Source: Arthrobacter sp. MYb214
Lineage (GTDB): Bacteria > Actinomycetota > Actinomycetes > Actinomycetales > Micrococcaceae
NCBI RefSeq assembly: GCF_002979865.1
Contig: NZ_PCPZ01000001.1
Coordinates: 930,001 to 994,000 of the forward strand
Direction: 5' to 3'
Length of the DNA stretch: 64,000 bases
Part shown: positions 1 to 8,824 of the stretch, piece after piece
How the letters are laid out: each line of letters opens with the position of its first letter
Position numbering within the stretch: position 1 is the stretch's first letter
Position numbers and translations under genes: made by a program
The notes under the pieces: model-generated
What the model was told of the DNA's origin: nothing
Database searches by the model: none
What the model saw: only the letters and a program-made list of their open reading frames with translations

Positions 1-610
1 CCACCGACGTGACTTCCTGCTGCGCCATGCGCGAGAGCACGCCGTGCAGCTGGGTGGACTCCGGGGTGGTCAGCACGCTGGGGATGATCTGCCCGCGGGC
101 GGACATCTCAATCGTGCCGATCAGGCCGGTTTCTTCACCCAGCGCATCCAGGATCGCGCGGATCATGAAGGTTGTGGTGGTCTTGCCGTTGGTGCCGGTG
201 ACAGCGAACAGCTTCGGGCTGCGCTGGTCGGTTCCGTAGACGCTCTGCGCGATCACGGCTGCGGATTTGCGTACATCTGCAACGACGGCCACCGGGATCG
301 AGAGGTCATCGCTGAGGAATTCGAGTCCTGCAGTATCGGTGATCAGTGCGACAGCACCGTTGCCGATGGCGGTTTCCACGAATTCGGCACCGTGGCGCTT
401 GGCGCCGGAAATACCCAGGAAGACGTCACCGCTCTGTACGATCTGCGGGTTGAGGCTGACGCCGAGGATTTGCGGAGCGGCATTGAGCAGCGCTCCAGTT
501 CGCACCGCGCCAGCTGTGCCGCAGAGCTGGTCGAAGCCAAGACCGGCGATGCTCTCTGGGCGTAGGTACCGTTCTAGCTCACGCGGAGTGTCGGGGTTCT
601 GGACTACCAA
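1..610 (-). CDS. murE: UDP-N-acetylmuramyl tripeptide synthase MurE, N-terminal part (cut by window edge)
   Basis: MurE adds the third stem-peptide residue (L-Lys or meso-DAP) to UDP-MurNAc-L-Ala-D-Glu in the cytoplasm during peptidoglycan precursor synthesis. The minus-strand frame gives about 203 residues, with an N-terminal Mur ligase domain and the ATP-binding motif GTNGKTTTT near residue 150, followed by an MSARGQ stretch typical of MurE. The substrate-specifying C-terminal half lies outside the window, so the amino acid added cannot be read. The only start codon after the in-frame stop at 626-628 is TTG at 610, which overlaps the ftsI stop; translational coupling is likely. It is the fifth gene of the dcw cluster. 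Confidence 0.9.
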   Translation of the reverse strand, partial: MVVQNPDTPRELERYLRPESIAGLGFDQLCGTAGAVRTGALLNAAPQILGVSLNPQIVQSGDVFLGISGAKRHGAEFVETAIGNGAVALITDTAGLEFLSDDLSIPVAVVADVRKSAAVIAQSVYGTDQRSPKLFAVTGTNGKTTTTFMIRAILDALGEETGLIGTIEMSARGQIIPSVLTTPESTQLHGVLSRMAQQEVTSV

Positions 611-2418
611 GATTTCTTCTGATCCTCACCTACAAAGACGTCATACGCCTCTGACTTTGTCGTGCTCGGTGGCACATTGAATGTGTTGAGAGTATGGCTC
701 ATAACATCGGTAAACGTGTCAGCTACCGAGAAGTCTTTCCAGTTGCCCTTTGGCCTGTACATGGTTGCCACGACGACGAACTGCGGATCTTCCAAGGGAG
801 CGACACCTGCAAAGGAATAAGTATATCCGTCATAGCCCTTGGCGCTTGCCGCCTGGCCTGTACCGGTCTTGCCGCCCACGCGGTACCCGGGAATGCGCTC
901 CTTGTAGCCGGTACCGTCGTCAACGACCGATTCCATGAGCTTGAGCATTTCGTCAGCGGTGCTTTTCTTGACCACGCGCTTCTTTTCCGGTGCGGGGATC
1001 TTGGTGATGGTACCGTCTTCGTTGCGGTAGCCCTCAATCAGGCTTGGCGAAAGGCGAACGCCGCCGTTGGCCAAGGACTGGAAAATTGAAGCGGTGTGCA
1101 GCACGGTCTGCGAATAGCCCTGGCCGAACATGGTGGTGTACTGCTGGCGGCGGTCCCAATTATCGGGATGCGCCAATTGGCCAGCGCTAGCGCCATTCAA
1201 GCCGACGCGGATGGGCGAACCCAATCCGAAGGCACGCATGTAGTCGTAACGGGTCTGCTTGCTCATGGTATTTCCGACCATCACGGTGCCGGTGTTGTAG
1301 GAACGGGCGAAGATGCCCGAGACCGTCATGTCGTACGTTGGGTGTTCCAACGAGTCATTGATGGTTTCCTTGGTGAACGTCTTCTTATTCGGCACACGCA
1401 TCTCGGTCAGCGGATCCACTCCGCCCTGGTCGATGGCCGCCGCGAAGATCGCGGCCTTGCCGGTGGAACCTGGCTCGAAAGCACGGGTGATGGAGGTGGA
1501 GCGGCGGAACTCCGGCTTGGTAGCGCCTGGATCATTCGGGTCCAATTCAGCGGAGTCGCCGATGGCGAGGATCTTGCCGGTATCCGCTTTCATGACGACC
1601 ACGGAAACCCACTCAGCGTTGAACTGAGCTTGCTTCTTTTCTGCTGCACGCTGGGCAACGTAGTTGATGTCGGAGTCGATGGTCAGGATGACGTCCTGGC
1701 CATCGACTGCAGGGGTTTCTTCGACCTCGGTGACGGGAATGCGCACGCCATCGGCGCTGATCTCGAACTTGCGGCTGCCGGCCGTGCCGGCCAGGTGTTC
1801 CTCCTGGCTCAGTTCCAGGCCTTCGGCTCCCACCACGGCTGTTTGGTCTTCGGAGTTGCGCACGAACCCCAGCAGTGGTCCTGCAATTACGCCTTGCGGG
1901 TACTGGCGTTCGCTGCGCAGCAATGAGGCAAGTCGCGGAATACCGATTTCGAGGACTTCGTTGCGTACTTCCGGGGTCACGCTCTTGGCGAGCATGACGT
2001 ACCCTTTGGGCTTGGCATCGCCCTGCGGGCGAACCTTCGTGGCAAGTTCCTCACGGTCCTGGTCAAGGGTATCGGCTAGTTCGTCAATGGCTTGGTCCCA
2101 CGTGATGCGTTCCTGGCCATTGGTTCCATCCCGCTTCGCACGGCGAATGTTCTCACCCTGCTCGCGCTGGTCGATGACCAGATCATAGCGGTCTACTGAG
2201 ACGGCGAGGGTGGTGCCATTGCGGTCTTCGATGGATCCTCGATTTGGCGCAATGTTTTCAACGCGTTCGCGGTTTTCCTGTGCAGCGTTGGCAATGGTTG
2301 CCGAGTTGATGCCCTGGACCCAGACCAGCCGGCCCAGGATCACCAGCAGCAAAACCACGGAGAGGAGCAGCACAAAGCGCATTCGCTTTTTCGCAGTGTC
2401 GATTGCCGTCGAGCTCAC
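604..2418 (-). CDS. ftsI: Division-specific class B penicillin-binding protein (FtsI/PBP3, PbpB in actinobacteria)
   Basis: This is the septal peptidoglycan DD-transpeptidase of the divisome. The 604 residues show a short basic cytoplasmic tail, one membrane anchor at about 13-33, the RGSIEDRNG motif at 60-68 that opens the PBP dimerisation domain, and the three transpeptidase motifs: S318-T-G-K321, S373-Y-N375 and K517-T-G519. All catalytic residues are present and the length is normal. The start is GTG at 2418. It lies between the FtsL-like gene and murE, the usual actinobacterial order. No C-terminal PASTA repeats are visible, which separates it from PonA/PBP2x-type proteins. Confidence 0.93.
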   Translation of the reverse strand: MSSTAIDTAKKRMRFVLLLSVVLLLVILGRLVWVQGINSATIANAAQENRERVENIAPNRGSIEDRNGTTLAVSVDRYDLVIDQREQGENIRRAKRDGTNGQERITWDQAIDELADTLDQDREELATKVRPQGDAKPKGYVMLAKSVTPEVRNEVLEIGIPRLASLLRSERQYPQGVIAGPLLGFVRNSEDQTAVVGAEGLELSQEEHLAGTAGSRKFEISADGVRIPVTEVEETPAVDGQDVILTIDSDINYVAQRAAEKKQAQFNAEWVSVVVMKADTGKILAIGDSAELDPNDPGATKPEFRRSTSITRAFEPGSTGKAAIFAAAIDQGGVDPLTEMRVPNKKTFTKETINDSLEHPTYDMTVSGIFARSYNTGTVMVGNTMSKQTRYDYMRAFGLGSPIRVGLNGASAGQLAHPDNWDRRQQYTTMFGQGYSQTVLHTASIFQSLANGGVRLSPSLIEGYRNEDGTITKIPAPEKKRVVKKSTADEMLKLMESVVDDGTGYKERIPGYRVGGKTGTGQAASAKGYDGYTYSFAGVAPLEDPQFVVVATMYRPKGNWKDFSVADTFTDVMSHTLNTFNVPPSTTKSEAYDVFVGEDQKKSW

Positions 2419-2492
2419 AAAAGAACCTAACTTTCCCTCAGCGTGGTTTTCCAGCAGCGTAGGCCACCTGTATCTAGCTTAGAAAGGGCTAA

Positions 2493-3263
2493 CTACTCTG
2501 CTGGGGATTTGATGCTTGGTGCAGGGATCGTGCCCCCGTTAAGCTCAGCGTCATTGAACACTGGGCGGCCATCACTGGCAACTTCACGTTCAGCTTTCTC
2601 CGGCTTCACCTCTGGTTCCTTGGAACCTTCAGTGGCACCGGACTCCTTCTGTGAATCTGCTGAGGCTTTACCCACAGTGGTCTTCGGCGTGTTTGATGCG
2701 TTGGCTTCAGTTTTGCTTTCACCCTTGCGGATGCTGTCGCCCGGCAGCGGAATAGTTCCGTATTCCTGCTTGCTGTTCTTTGCCTTGACCGCCTTCTCAG
2801 CGTCTTGGGCAACCTTGCCCTCAGACAGGCTGATCAGCCCTGGAGCACCTGGCGAAACCAAACCGAGGTCCTTTGCCTTGGCGGCCAGTGCCTGTGGCGC
2901 CGCCAACGACTGGGCCTCCTTCAGCAGTGCCTGATTCTCTTGGGAAAGCGCACGCTCTTGCGAACGCAAGTTCACGATGTCGTACTGCCGCTGAGCTACA
3001 GAAGTATTGAGCAGCACCAGCGTAACAATCACGCTGAATGCCAAGACAACGAGCACCGCAGACATGGTGAACATGGAGCGCTTGCTGGTTTCGTTCATCT
3101 TAGGAACCAACGAAAGAGTTACGCGCTGACGCGAATCGCCTTTAGGCAGGTTGCTAGCTGGGACGGGCTCGGGTCGCATTGCACGCGCAGTATTACCGTC
3201 GACAACAGGCTGGTTGTTCACGGCTGCGGTCTTCTGCACGCGGCGCTGGGCTCGTTGGCTCAT
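2493..3263 (-). CDS. FtsL-like divisome protein
   Basis: A 256-residue bitopic protein: a basic N-terminal cytoplasmic region of about 60 residues, one transmembrane helix at about 63-87, a leucine/glutamine-rich coiled coil at about 88-120 of the FtsL/DivIC type, then a long, poorly conserved Lys/Glu/Ser-rich outer tail. Position between rsmH and ftsI is exactly where actinobacteria carry FtsL. FtsL links FtsB/FtsQ to FtsW-FtsI and activates septal synthesis. ATG at 3263 follows GAGGAG by five bases and lies one base after the rsmH stop, so the genes are probably coupled. FtsL is poorly conserved in sequence; the call rests on architecture and context. Confidence 0.75.
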   Translation of the reverse strand: MSQRAQRRVQKTAAVNNQPVVDGNTARAMRPEPVPASNLPKGDSRQRVTLSLVPKMNETSKRSMFTMSAVLVVLAFSVIVTLVLLNTSVAQRQYDIVNLRSQERALSQENQALLKEAQSLAAPQALAAKAKDLGLVSPGAPGLISLSEGKVAQDAEKAVKAKNSKQEYGTIPLPGDSIRKGESKTEANASNTPKTTVGKASADSQKESGATEGSKEPEVKPEKAEREVASDGRPVFNDAELNGGTIPAPSIKSPAE

Positions 3264-3264
3264 G

Positions 3265-4257
3265 CTAGCTCCTCTTCAACACTCGTTCCACAGCTCGCAA
3301 GCGGGCTGAGGCTGCACGTGAATTTTCTGCTATTTCGTGGTCGCTTGGCTTCTCGGTGCCCTTGGTGAGCACCTTGTATTCAGCTTTGTGTTCGTCCAGC
3401 TCCACCGGGAATCCCGGAGGGGCCGACGAGGTAGATCCATGGACGAAGTGCCGCTTGGTGATTTTGTCTTCCAAGGAGTGGTAACTCATCACGACGACTC
3501 TTCCGCCGACGTTCAAAGCTCCCATTGCCGCCGGGATCGCACGTTCCAAGACGTCAAGTTCCTCATTCACTGCAATACGCAATGCTTGGAAGGTCCTCTT
3601 GGCCGGGTGTCCATGGTTTCGAGCAGCCGCCGCGGGCACAACGCTGCGGATCACTTCAACTAGTTCAGCAGTGGTAGTGATGCGGCTCTTGGCGCGTGCC
3701 TCGACGATTGCCGTCGAGATGCGTCCAGCAAACTTCTCTTCGCCCCACTGTCGAATAATTCGAAGCAGTTCGTCGCGTTCCAAGTCGTTGACCAGGTCCT
3801 CGGCAGTTGGGCCAACAGAGGTGTCCATGCGCATATCCAGCGGTGCATCATACGAATAGGCGAAACCCCGTTCACGCTCATCGAGCTGCAGCGAGGAAAC
3901 GCCAAGGTCGAACAGAACGCCGTCGACCCCCGGGAACCCAAGATCTTCCACGACATCCGCAATTTCGTCATACACCGCGTGCACGAGGTCGATGCGGTCC
4001 TGGAACGGGGCGAGTCGTGCACCGGCAAGTTCGTGAGCCTGCTCGTCACGGTCTAGACCGATCAGGTGCAAGTTGTCGAACCGCTTGAGGATGGCTTCGG
4101 AGTGCCCACCCATCCCGAGGGTGCAGTCAACCACAATTGCCCGACGGCCTTCAGCATTGGCTCGCTCAATACCTGGAGCTAGCAAATTAACGCATCGGTC
4201 CAGAAGTACTGGAACGTGGCGTTCGGATGCTGGTCGCTGGGAATCCTGATTTGGCAC
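3265..4257 (-). CDS. rsmH: 16S rRNA (cytosine(1402)-N(4))-methyltransferase RsmH (MraW)
   Basis: RsmH N4-methylates C1402 of 16S rRNA in the 30S P site, using SAM. The protein begins [20 protein letters not shown] and has the SAM-binding stretch [15 protein letters not shown], the [10 protein letters not shown] motif, and the conserved C-terminal [11 protein letters not shown] segment. I start it at GTG 4257 because AAAGGGGG lies about six bases upstream and the homology begins just after; a TTG at 4323 would add 22 unconserved residues. That gives 330 residues, within the family range. It is the second gene of the dcw cluster, after mraZ. Confidence 0.92.
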   Translation of the reverse strand: MPNQDSQRPASERHVPVLLDRCVNLLAPGIERANAEGRRAIVVDCTLGMGGHSEAILKRFDNLHLIGLDRDEQAHELAGARLAPFQDRIDLVHAVYDEIADVVEDLGFPGVDGVLFDLGVSSLQLDERERGFAYSYDAPLDMRMDTSVGPTAEDLVNDLERDELLRIIRQWGEEKFAGRISTAIVEARAKSRITTTAELVEVIRSVVPAAAARNHGHPAKRTFQALRIAVNEELDVLERAIPAAMGALNVGGRVVVMSYHSLEDKITKRHFVHGSTSSAPPGFPVELDEHKAEYKVLTKGTEKPSDHEIAENSRAASARLRAVERVLKRS

Positions 4258-4427
4258 TGCGCCCCCTTTCGCTTTCGATCTGCTGTTGAGATCAGATCCC
4301 CCTCCAACCAAGTGGCGATCCAACCTTCTGGCTCCGGGGAAGTGAAGCCAGACGATTTTCTACCCCAAGGTGGCTGGAGATCTCATCTCAACAAACGTGG
4401 TGTTTTGTCGGTGTAGGGCACAAAGCC

Positions 4428-4841
4428 CTAATCTTCGTCAGTATCGGAGAACACGTCTTCTTGTTCATCCAAGTACTGCTGCCATGCGGTCGAATCCCAG
4501 ATTTCAATACGGTTGCCCGCACCGATAACTGTGACCTCCCGATCAAGGCCTCCATAAGTGCGCAGCACTTGCGGAATCGTTACGCGCCCCTGCTTATCTG
4601 GAACTTCATCCGAGGCCCCTGAGAGGAACACACGCGCATAGTCGCGTGCTCGCCGGGAGGTCAAGGATGCCTGCGCCAGCTGCTCGTGCTGCTTCTCAAA
4701 TTCCCGCTGGCTGAAAACGTATATGCAACGCTCTTGGCCGCGAGTGAGAACCAGCCCATAGGACAGCTCATCTCGATATTTAGCTGGAAGAATCAACCGA
4801 CCTTTTTCATCAAGACGCGGTGTGTAAGTTCCAAGGAACAT
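4428..4841 (-). CDS. mraZ: Transcriptional regulator MraZ
   Basis: MraZ is an AbrB-fold DNA-binding protein that controls the dcw cluster, usually as a repressor of its own promoter. The 137 residues contain two SpoVT/AbrB-like repeats: [20 protein letters not shown] at the start, and [20 protein letters not shown] in the second half. ATG 4841 is chosen because AAAGGTGG sits upstream and the conserved MFLGTY N-terminus begins here. Four regularly spaced boxes upstream (4885-4919) look like its own operator. It is the first gene of the minus-strand dcw operon. Confidence 0.94.
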   Translation of the reverse strand: MFLGTYTPRLDEKGRLILPAKYRDELSYGLVLTRGQERCIYVFSQREFEKQHEQLAQASLTSRRARDYARVFLSGASDEVPDKQGRVTIPQVLRTYGGLDREVTVIGAGNRIEIWDSTAWQQYLDEQEDVFSDTDED

Positions 4842-4884
4842 GCACACCACCTTTCCCGTGAAGTGGCCAGAAGCCCCATTCTTC

Positions 4885-4919
4885 TCTACTTGCCTCCACT
4901 TTACTCCACAACCCTCCAC
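4885..4919 (-). promoter_or_regulatory. MraZ operator: four direct repeats, 10-bp period
   Basis: Read on the minus strand, GTGGA occurs at 4919-4915, 4909-4905 and 4899-4895, followed by the variant GTAGA at 4889-4885. Each is exactly 10 bp after the previous one. Known MraZ binding regions consist of three or four short G-rich boxes with 5-bp spacers and a 10-bp period, to match the ring-shaped oligomer. The position over the promoter of mraZ itself fits autoregulation. Confidence 0.72.
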
Positions 4920-4925
4920 TGTCAA
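4898..4925 (-). promoter_or_regulatory. Predicted mraZ/dcw promoter
   Basis: On the minus strand TTGACA (4925-4920) is followed after 16 bases by TAAAGT (4903-4898), a good primary-sigma promoter. Transcription would start about 50 bases before the mraZ ATG. The MraZ-type boxes overlap both hexamers, so binding would block RNA polymerase. Seen in sequence; activity is inferred. Confidence 0.7.
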
Positions 4926-5317
4926 TGCAATTTCAGTGGTTTCGCGAGGGTCTGGACTTAAAAAACACCTGAATCTAGCGGATGCTCAGCCTATGTTCAG
5001 GTGGAGGGATGGGAATCGTCCAGCTGCATGATCCAGTATTTTTCAGAGATTCCACACGCAAATCCGCGGAATATTGCTATTTTTAGGCGCGGTGGTGGGA
5101 AGTGGAGGAACCTGGGGAGGGAAGTGGGGGCCTGCCTGACCGGCGAGGTGGACGTGAACCTTGGAATCTGCAGAGAATTCAAGATCACTTGCAAAGTCGC
5201 GCGGCCTTCAGATAGGCGCACCGAATATCCAGGACATCCAACTTCCCGAATTGAATGAAACCCATGCGCCCCGGCATGAGGTGCACGGTGACCGTAGGGA
5301 TGTGAGAAGCGGGGCTT
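4926..5317. other. Intergenic stretch without recognised gene
   Basis: About 390 bases separate the mraZ promoter from the terminator of the DUF3040 gene. A plus-strand frame from 5001 (85 codons) and a minus-strand frame across 4997-5221 are open, but neither shows a recognisable domain, a compelling ribosome site or the local codon preference. I see no RNA gene or further repeat. Confidence 0.5.
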
Positions 5318-5320
5318 AAA

Positions 5321-5354
5321 CAGAAAAGAGGTGCAACCCTAGGGGTCACACCTC
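5321..5354 (-). terminator. Rho-independent terminator of the DUF3040 gene
   Basis: On the minus strand a stem formed by 5354-5349 and 5333-5328 (GAGGTG/CACCTC), extended by an inner GACCC/GGGTT pairing, is followed directly by TTTTCTG. It lies just after the DUF3040 stop codon. Confidence 0.75.
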
Positions 5355-5368
5355 AATATCAATGCAGA

Positions 5369-5752
5369 TCAGCTATCGGACTGATCACGCTTTCGCTGGT
5401 TCCATTTTTCTTCCAGGCCGGAAAGGAACTGCGAATTGTTCTTGGCTGCAGATTTTGATCCCGTTCCGTTGGACGGACCAATTTTTCCAGTAGCCGATTT
5501 AGTCAGGGCAAGCAGTACACCCGCGAACATCACCGCAAAGCCGAGAACGCCTACGATGATGATGTGCTGCGAGATTCCAAAGATGAGTCCCGCTAGGCCG
5601 ACGATTACCAGCAAGATACCCAGAGCAATATTGCGGGTCGACAAACGTCCCGTGCCCGATGGGCCTTTCATGCTCGAAGCGAAGCGACGGTCTTCATGCA
5701 GCTGCTTTTCCAACTGCTCCAACAAACGCTGCTCGTGTTCCGATAGCGGCAT
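5369..5752 (-). CDS. DUF3040 family small membrane protein
   Basis: A 127-residue protein beginning MPLSEHEQRLLEQLEKQL, the signature opening of DUF3040 proteins found across actinobacteria near the dcw cluster. Two hydrophobic helices at about 43-62 and 65-85 are preceded by an acidic amphipathic segment and followed by a Ser/Lys-rich polar tail. ATG 5752 has AAGGAG seven bases upstream; the frame extends to 5806 but without support. The function of the family is unknown. It stands alone, with its own terminator, between dinB and mraZ. Confidence 0.85.
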   Translation of the reverse strand: MPLSEHEQRLLEQLEKQLHEDRRFASSMKGPSGTGRLSTRNIALGILLVIVGLAGLIFGISQHIIIVGVLGFAVMFAGVLLALTKSATGKIGPSNGTGSKSAAKNNSQFLSGLEEKWNQRKRDQSDS

Positions 5753-5934
5753 CGTCTTCTCCTTCCAAAGGCAATCTCGACGGTCGTCCACCGTCTTCAA
5801 GTTCAACGTCGGGTCGAAGGGAAAAGTTCCCTGGATTCGATCGAACTTAATTCAAGGATAGTCTCTTTTGCACCCGCCCTGCTAGTTGATCTTCCCCACT
5901 GTCCAGATATCCATACGTTCTACACAGAATGTGT

Positions 5935-7101
5935 TTATTCCTTGGGGCGCAGAAAACGTGCTGGGGTCACGATGGACTGCGGGAATCTCTGTCCGATCTG
6001 GTCAGCGATGCGTTCCGCTTCTCGGGCTTTCTCTTCGCGGGGGTCCAAGCTAAATTGCAGACCCAACTCGTAATCTTGCAACCGTTCAGCTTTCACCCCG
6101 ATCAGCCGGACCGGTTGCGGCATAGGGGTCAATTTTCGCAGAAGGGCCAGCGCGGACTCGCTAATTTTCGTTGAAGAATCTGTCGCAGCTGCGAGCGCCT
6201 TCGAACGCGTAATTCCAGAAAAGTCCTTGTACTTGATCTTGAGCCCAACACCGTTGGCTGATTTGCCGTGCTGCCGCAGCCGTTGACCGACCTTATGGCT
6301 CAGCCGCAAAAGTTCGCCCTCAAGCACCTGGGGATCGGTGATATCCACCGCAAAGGTATGTTCCGATGAAATGCTCTTCTCATCCCGGCTAACCTCCACC
6401 GGACGGTTATCGATCCCCCGCGAGAGCAAATGAAGGGCGCGGCCGTGTTCCCCCAACCGGCTAATCAATCTTGCTTCTGGCTCGCCAGCGAGTTGCCCCA
6501 CGGTCTCAATCCCCAAGGAGTGAAGCTGACTAGCGGTTCGTTTTCCCACGCCCCACATTTTCGACACGGGTAATTCGTGCAGGAATTCTTCGGTTCGCTC
6601 GGGCGCAACTACCGCCATGCCGTCAGGCTTGGCGTACGTCGAAGCGAGTTTCGCAACGAATTTATTCCTTGCAATGCCCACGCTGGCCGGCAGTCCCATT
6701 TCTTTGCGTATATATTCGCGGATCTGCTGAGCGATCTGCACTGGCCCGCCAAGCATGCGCATGCTTCCAGTAACGTCTAGGAACGCTTCGTCGACACTGA
6801 CTTGCTCAACCAGAGGCGTCAATGTGCGGAAGTACGCCATGATCTGGGCCGAGGCTTGCGTGTACTTGTGATGGCTCGGCTCGATCACGGTAGCTTGCGG
6901 TAGCAGCGGGATGGCTTGGCTCATCGGCATGGCCGAATGGATCCCGCGAGCTCGGCAGTCATAAGACGCAGAGAGCACCACGCTCCGGCCTGAACGGTGG
7001 CCTACAATAACTGGCTTGCCTACTAGGTCAGGGCGGTCCCGCAGTTCCACTGAAACAAAGAAGGCGTCCATATCGACATGGAGGATTGCACGATCCACCA
7101 T
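5935..7101 (-). CDS. dinB: DNA polymerase IV (Y family), DinB
   Basis: A translesion DNA polymerase of 388 residues. The catalytic motifs HVDMDAFFVSVE at the N-terminus and SVDEAFLDVTGS in the palm supply the metal-binding Asp/Glu residues; a helix-hairpin-helix GVGKRTASQLHSLGI and the little-finger domain follow. I start at ATG 7101, where GGAGAGGAA lies upstream and the family N-terminus begins. The frame is open to 7212, but that extension would place an SOS-like box (7144-7157) inside the gene. No beta-clamp motif was confidently identified at the C-terminus. Confidence 0.92.
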   Translation of the reverse strand: MVDRAILHVDMDAFFVSVELRDRPDLVGKPVIVGHRSGRSVVLSASYDCRARGIHSAMPMSQAIPLLPQATVIEPSHHKYTQASAQIMAYFRTLTPLVEQVSVDEAFLDVTGSMRMLGGPVQIAQQIREYIRKEMGLPASVGIARNKFVAKLASTYAKPDGMAVVAPERTEEFLHELPVSKMWGVGKRTASQLHSLGIETVGQLAGEPEARLISRLGEHGRALHLLSRGIDNRPVEVSRDEKSISSEHTFAVDITDPQVLEGELLRLSHKVGQRLRQHGKSANGVGLKIKYKDFSGITRSKALAAATDSSTKISESALALLRKLTPMPQPVRLIGVKAERLQDYELGLQFSLDPREEKAREAERIADQIGQRFPQSIVTPARFLRPKE

Positions 7102-7143
7102 TTCAATTCCTCTCCCCTCGTTCGGCTGCACCACCAGCTTACT

Positions 7144-7157
7144 CGAATGTATATTCG
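7144..7157 (-). promoter_or_regulatory. LexA (SOS) box-like palindrome upstream of dinB
   Basis: CGAATGTATATTCG is a perfect 14-base palindrome of the CGAA-N6-TTCG kind, close to the actinobacterial LexA consensus CGAAC-N4-GTTCG, with one symmetrical change per half site. It lies 42 bases before the dinB start and about 105 bases before the divergent prenyltransferase gene. LexA control of dinB is inferred. Confidence 0.6.
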
Positions 7158-7263
7158 GATTCCGTTCCCACCCCGCGTACTTTGGGTGCCTTCTTCGCCG
7201 GGCGGGAATCACCGGTAGAGTTGTTGCTAACCACTAGTTGTTTACCCGTAGAAATGATTTTGC

Positions 7264-8370
7264 ATGTCGATGCCTGATTCTGTGCCGGACCTCAACACTG
7301 AAGCCCAGAGCTTGAGCCGTACCTACACTTCTGACGTTGCTCAGTTATTGGAAGAATTCCTGGCTGCGAAAAGCGTTGAAGTTGGTCAGATTACTAGCAG
7401 CGCCGTCGAAATCGTCAATGCGATCACGTCACTGACCCGTGGCGGCAAGCGGCTTCGCGCCCTGTTCGCTTTCTGGGGTTACCTCGGTGCAGGTGGTCGG
7501 CCCGATGAACGCGACATCGTCCAACTCGGGGTGGCCTTGGAACTCTTCCAAGGAGCCGCGCTGATTCATGACGACATCATCGACAATTCCGATACACGAC
7601 GCGGTCAGCCGAGCGTTCACAAGCGCTTCGAGGCCCAGCACCGAGAACTTGGGCTTGCGGGGAGCGCAACGAGCTACGGCATGGCCAGCGCAATCCTTAC
7701 CGGCGACCTATGCCTGTCGTTGAGCGAGGAAGTCTTCTCAGGTATTGCTTCCCTCAACGCTCGGGCGCGTACCATCTTCAATCAGATGCGCACCCAGGTG
7801 ATGGCCGGGCAGTATCTTGATGTTCTAGAAGAGTCTGCGGGCCCCGCCTACGATCCGAAGGAAGCGGTCAAGCGAGCTCGCACTATCGTGCGCTTCAAGT
7901 CAGCCAAATACTCCACTGAAAACCCATTCTTGCTTGGCGGCGCGTTGGCCGGCGCCAGCGAGGCTCTTATGGAGCGCTACTCCGCATTCGCGCTTCCGCT
8001 GGGTGAGGCATTCCAGCTACGTGACGATGTTCTGGGCGTGTTTGGCGATCCAGCAGTCACAGGGAAGCCGACCGGCGGCGATTTGCAAGAAGGCAAGCGC
8101 ACGGAATTGATTGCCCACGCCCTCTTGCTATCAACTTCTGACGAACAGGACTTCATTCAGAGTCGCCTCGGCGCAGTGGATCTCAGCGAAGAAGAAGTGT
8201 TGAGACTAAGCGGTATTCTGCGCGATAGCGGCGCCCTGGCGGCCACCGAGCAGAGCATTAGTGAGTTGACCACCCAATCAGATCTCGCCCTGAACGCATT
8301 GCACGTCACGCCCCTCGCCTTAGCGGGAATGCAGCAGCTCAGTGATGCAGTGACAAAGAGAAGTAAATAG
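7264..8370 (+). CDS. Polyprenyl diphosphate synthase (IdsA/GGPP synthase type)
   Basis: A trans-isoprenyl diphosphate synthase of 368 residues that condenses isopentenyl diphosphate with allylic diphosphates. The first aspartate-rich motif HDDIIDNSDTRRG and the second motif RDDVLGVFGD are both intact, as is GGKRLRALF near residue 60. Chain length cannot be assigned by eye; quinone, carotenoid or undecaprenyl-related precursors are all possible. The Rv2175c-like gene converges from the other side, as beside idsA2 in M. tuberculosis. ATG 7264 or ATG 7270 could be the start; neither has a good ribosome site. Confidence 0.88.
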   Translation: MSMPDSVPDLNTEAQSLSRTYTSDVAQLLEEFLAAKSVEVGQITSSAVEIVNAITSLTRGGKRLRALFAFWGYLGAGGRPDERDIVQLGVALELFQGAALIHDDIIDNSDTRRGQPSVHKRFEAQHRELGLAGSATSYGMASAILTGDLCLSLSEEVFSGIASLNARARTIFNQMRTQVMAGQYLDVLEESAGPAYDPKEAVKRARTIVRFKSAKYSTENPFLLGGALAGASEALMERYSAFALPLGEAFQLRDDVLGVFGDPAVTGKPTGGDLQEGKRTELIAHALLLSTSDEQDFIQSRLGAVDLSEEEVLRLSGILRDSGALAATEQSISELTTQSDLALNALHVTPLALAGMQQLSDAVTKRSK

Positions 8371-8393
8371 CGATTCGTTACTAAGACATAACG

Positions 8394-8443
8394 AAAGGTC
8401 TCAACCATCCATGCGATATGGAATACGGTTGAGACCTTTTGTT
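8394..8443. terminator. Bidirectional terminator between idsA-like and Rv2175c-like genes
   Basis: A 13-bp perfect stem (8394-8406 with 8427-8439) with a 20-base loop is followed by TTTTGTT on the plus strand. The minus strand also has a short T run after the stem, so it can serve both converging genes. Confidence 0.8.
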
Positions 8444-8470
8444 ATTACTGAGGCTAGTTCGTCCGGGCCA

Positions 8471-8824
8471 TTACCAGCCCATGGCCTGCGCCCGCCGACG
8501 GATTTCAGTTTTACGTCCGGTGCGCAGAGCATTCATTGGAGTGCCGGGCAGCGATTCATCCTCGGTGAACAGCCAAATAACCGATTCCTCATCGGAGAAG
8601 CCGGCATCCAAGAGTACCGAAAGAGTGCCCTTCAGGCTTTCCACCACTACTCCGTCTTGGAGAAAATCTGCAGGGATCGAACGGACATTGCGAGCGCCAA
8701 TTCTCAACGAAACAATGGCACGCTCATCCAGCAGTCGGTGCACGCGGCGAATATCTACATCTAATTCTTCAGCCACATCGGGCAGGGTCAGCCACTGGCC
8801 GACGAGATCTACGGTTTCCTTCAC
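8471..8824 (-). CDS. Rv2175c-like DNA-binding protein
   Basis: A 117-residue protein with an N-terminal winged/excisionase-like helix-turn-helix (WLTLPDVAEELDVDIRRVHRLLDERA, about residues 11-36) and a conserved C-terminal domain ending RRRAQAMGW. This arrangement matches M. tuberculosis Rv2175c, a DNA-binding protein phosphorylated by PknL. No pknL gene is next to it here, but a prenyl synthase is, as in mycobacteria. Regulatory targets are unknown. Confidence 0.78.
   Translation of the reverse strand: MKETVDLVGQWLTLPDVAEELDVDIRRVHRLLDERAIVSLRIGARNVRSIPADFLQDGVVVESLKGTLSVLLDAGFSDEESVIWLFTEDESLPGTPMNALRTGRKTEIRRRAQAMGW

Noticed and set aside
5001-5258. 85-codon plus-strand frame upstream of mraZ
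   Set aside because: Composition is unlike neighbouring genes, no domain or conserved ribosome site, and it lies in a region with frames open on both strands.
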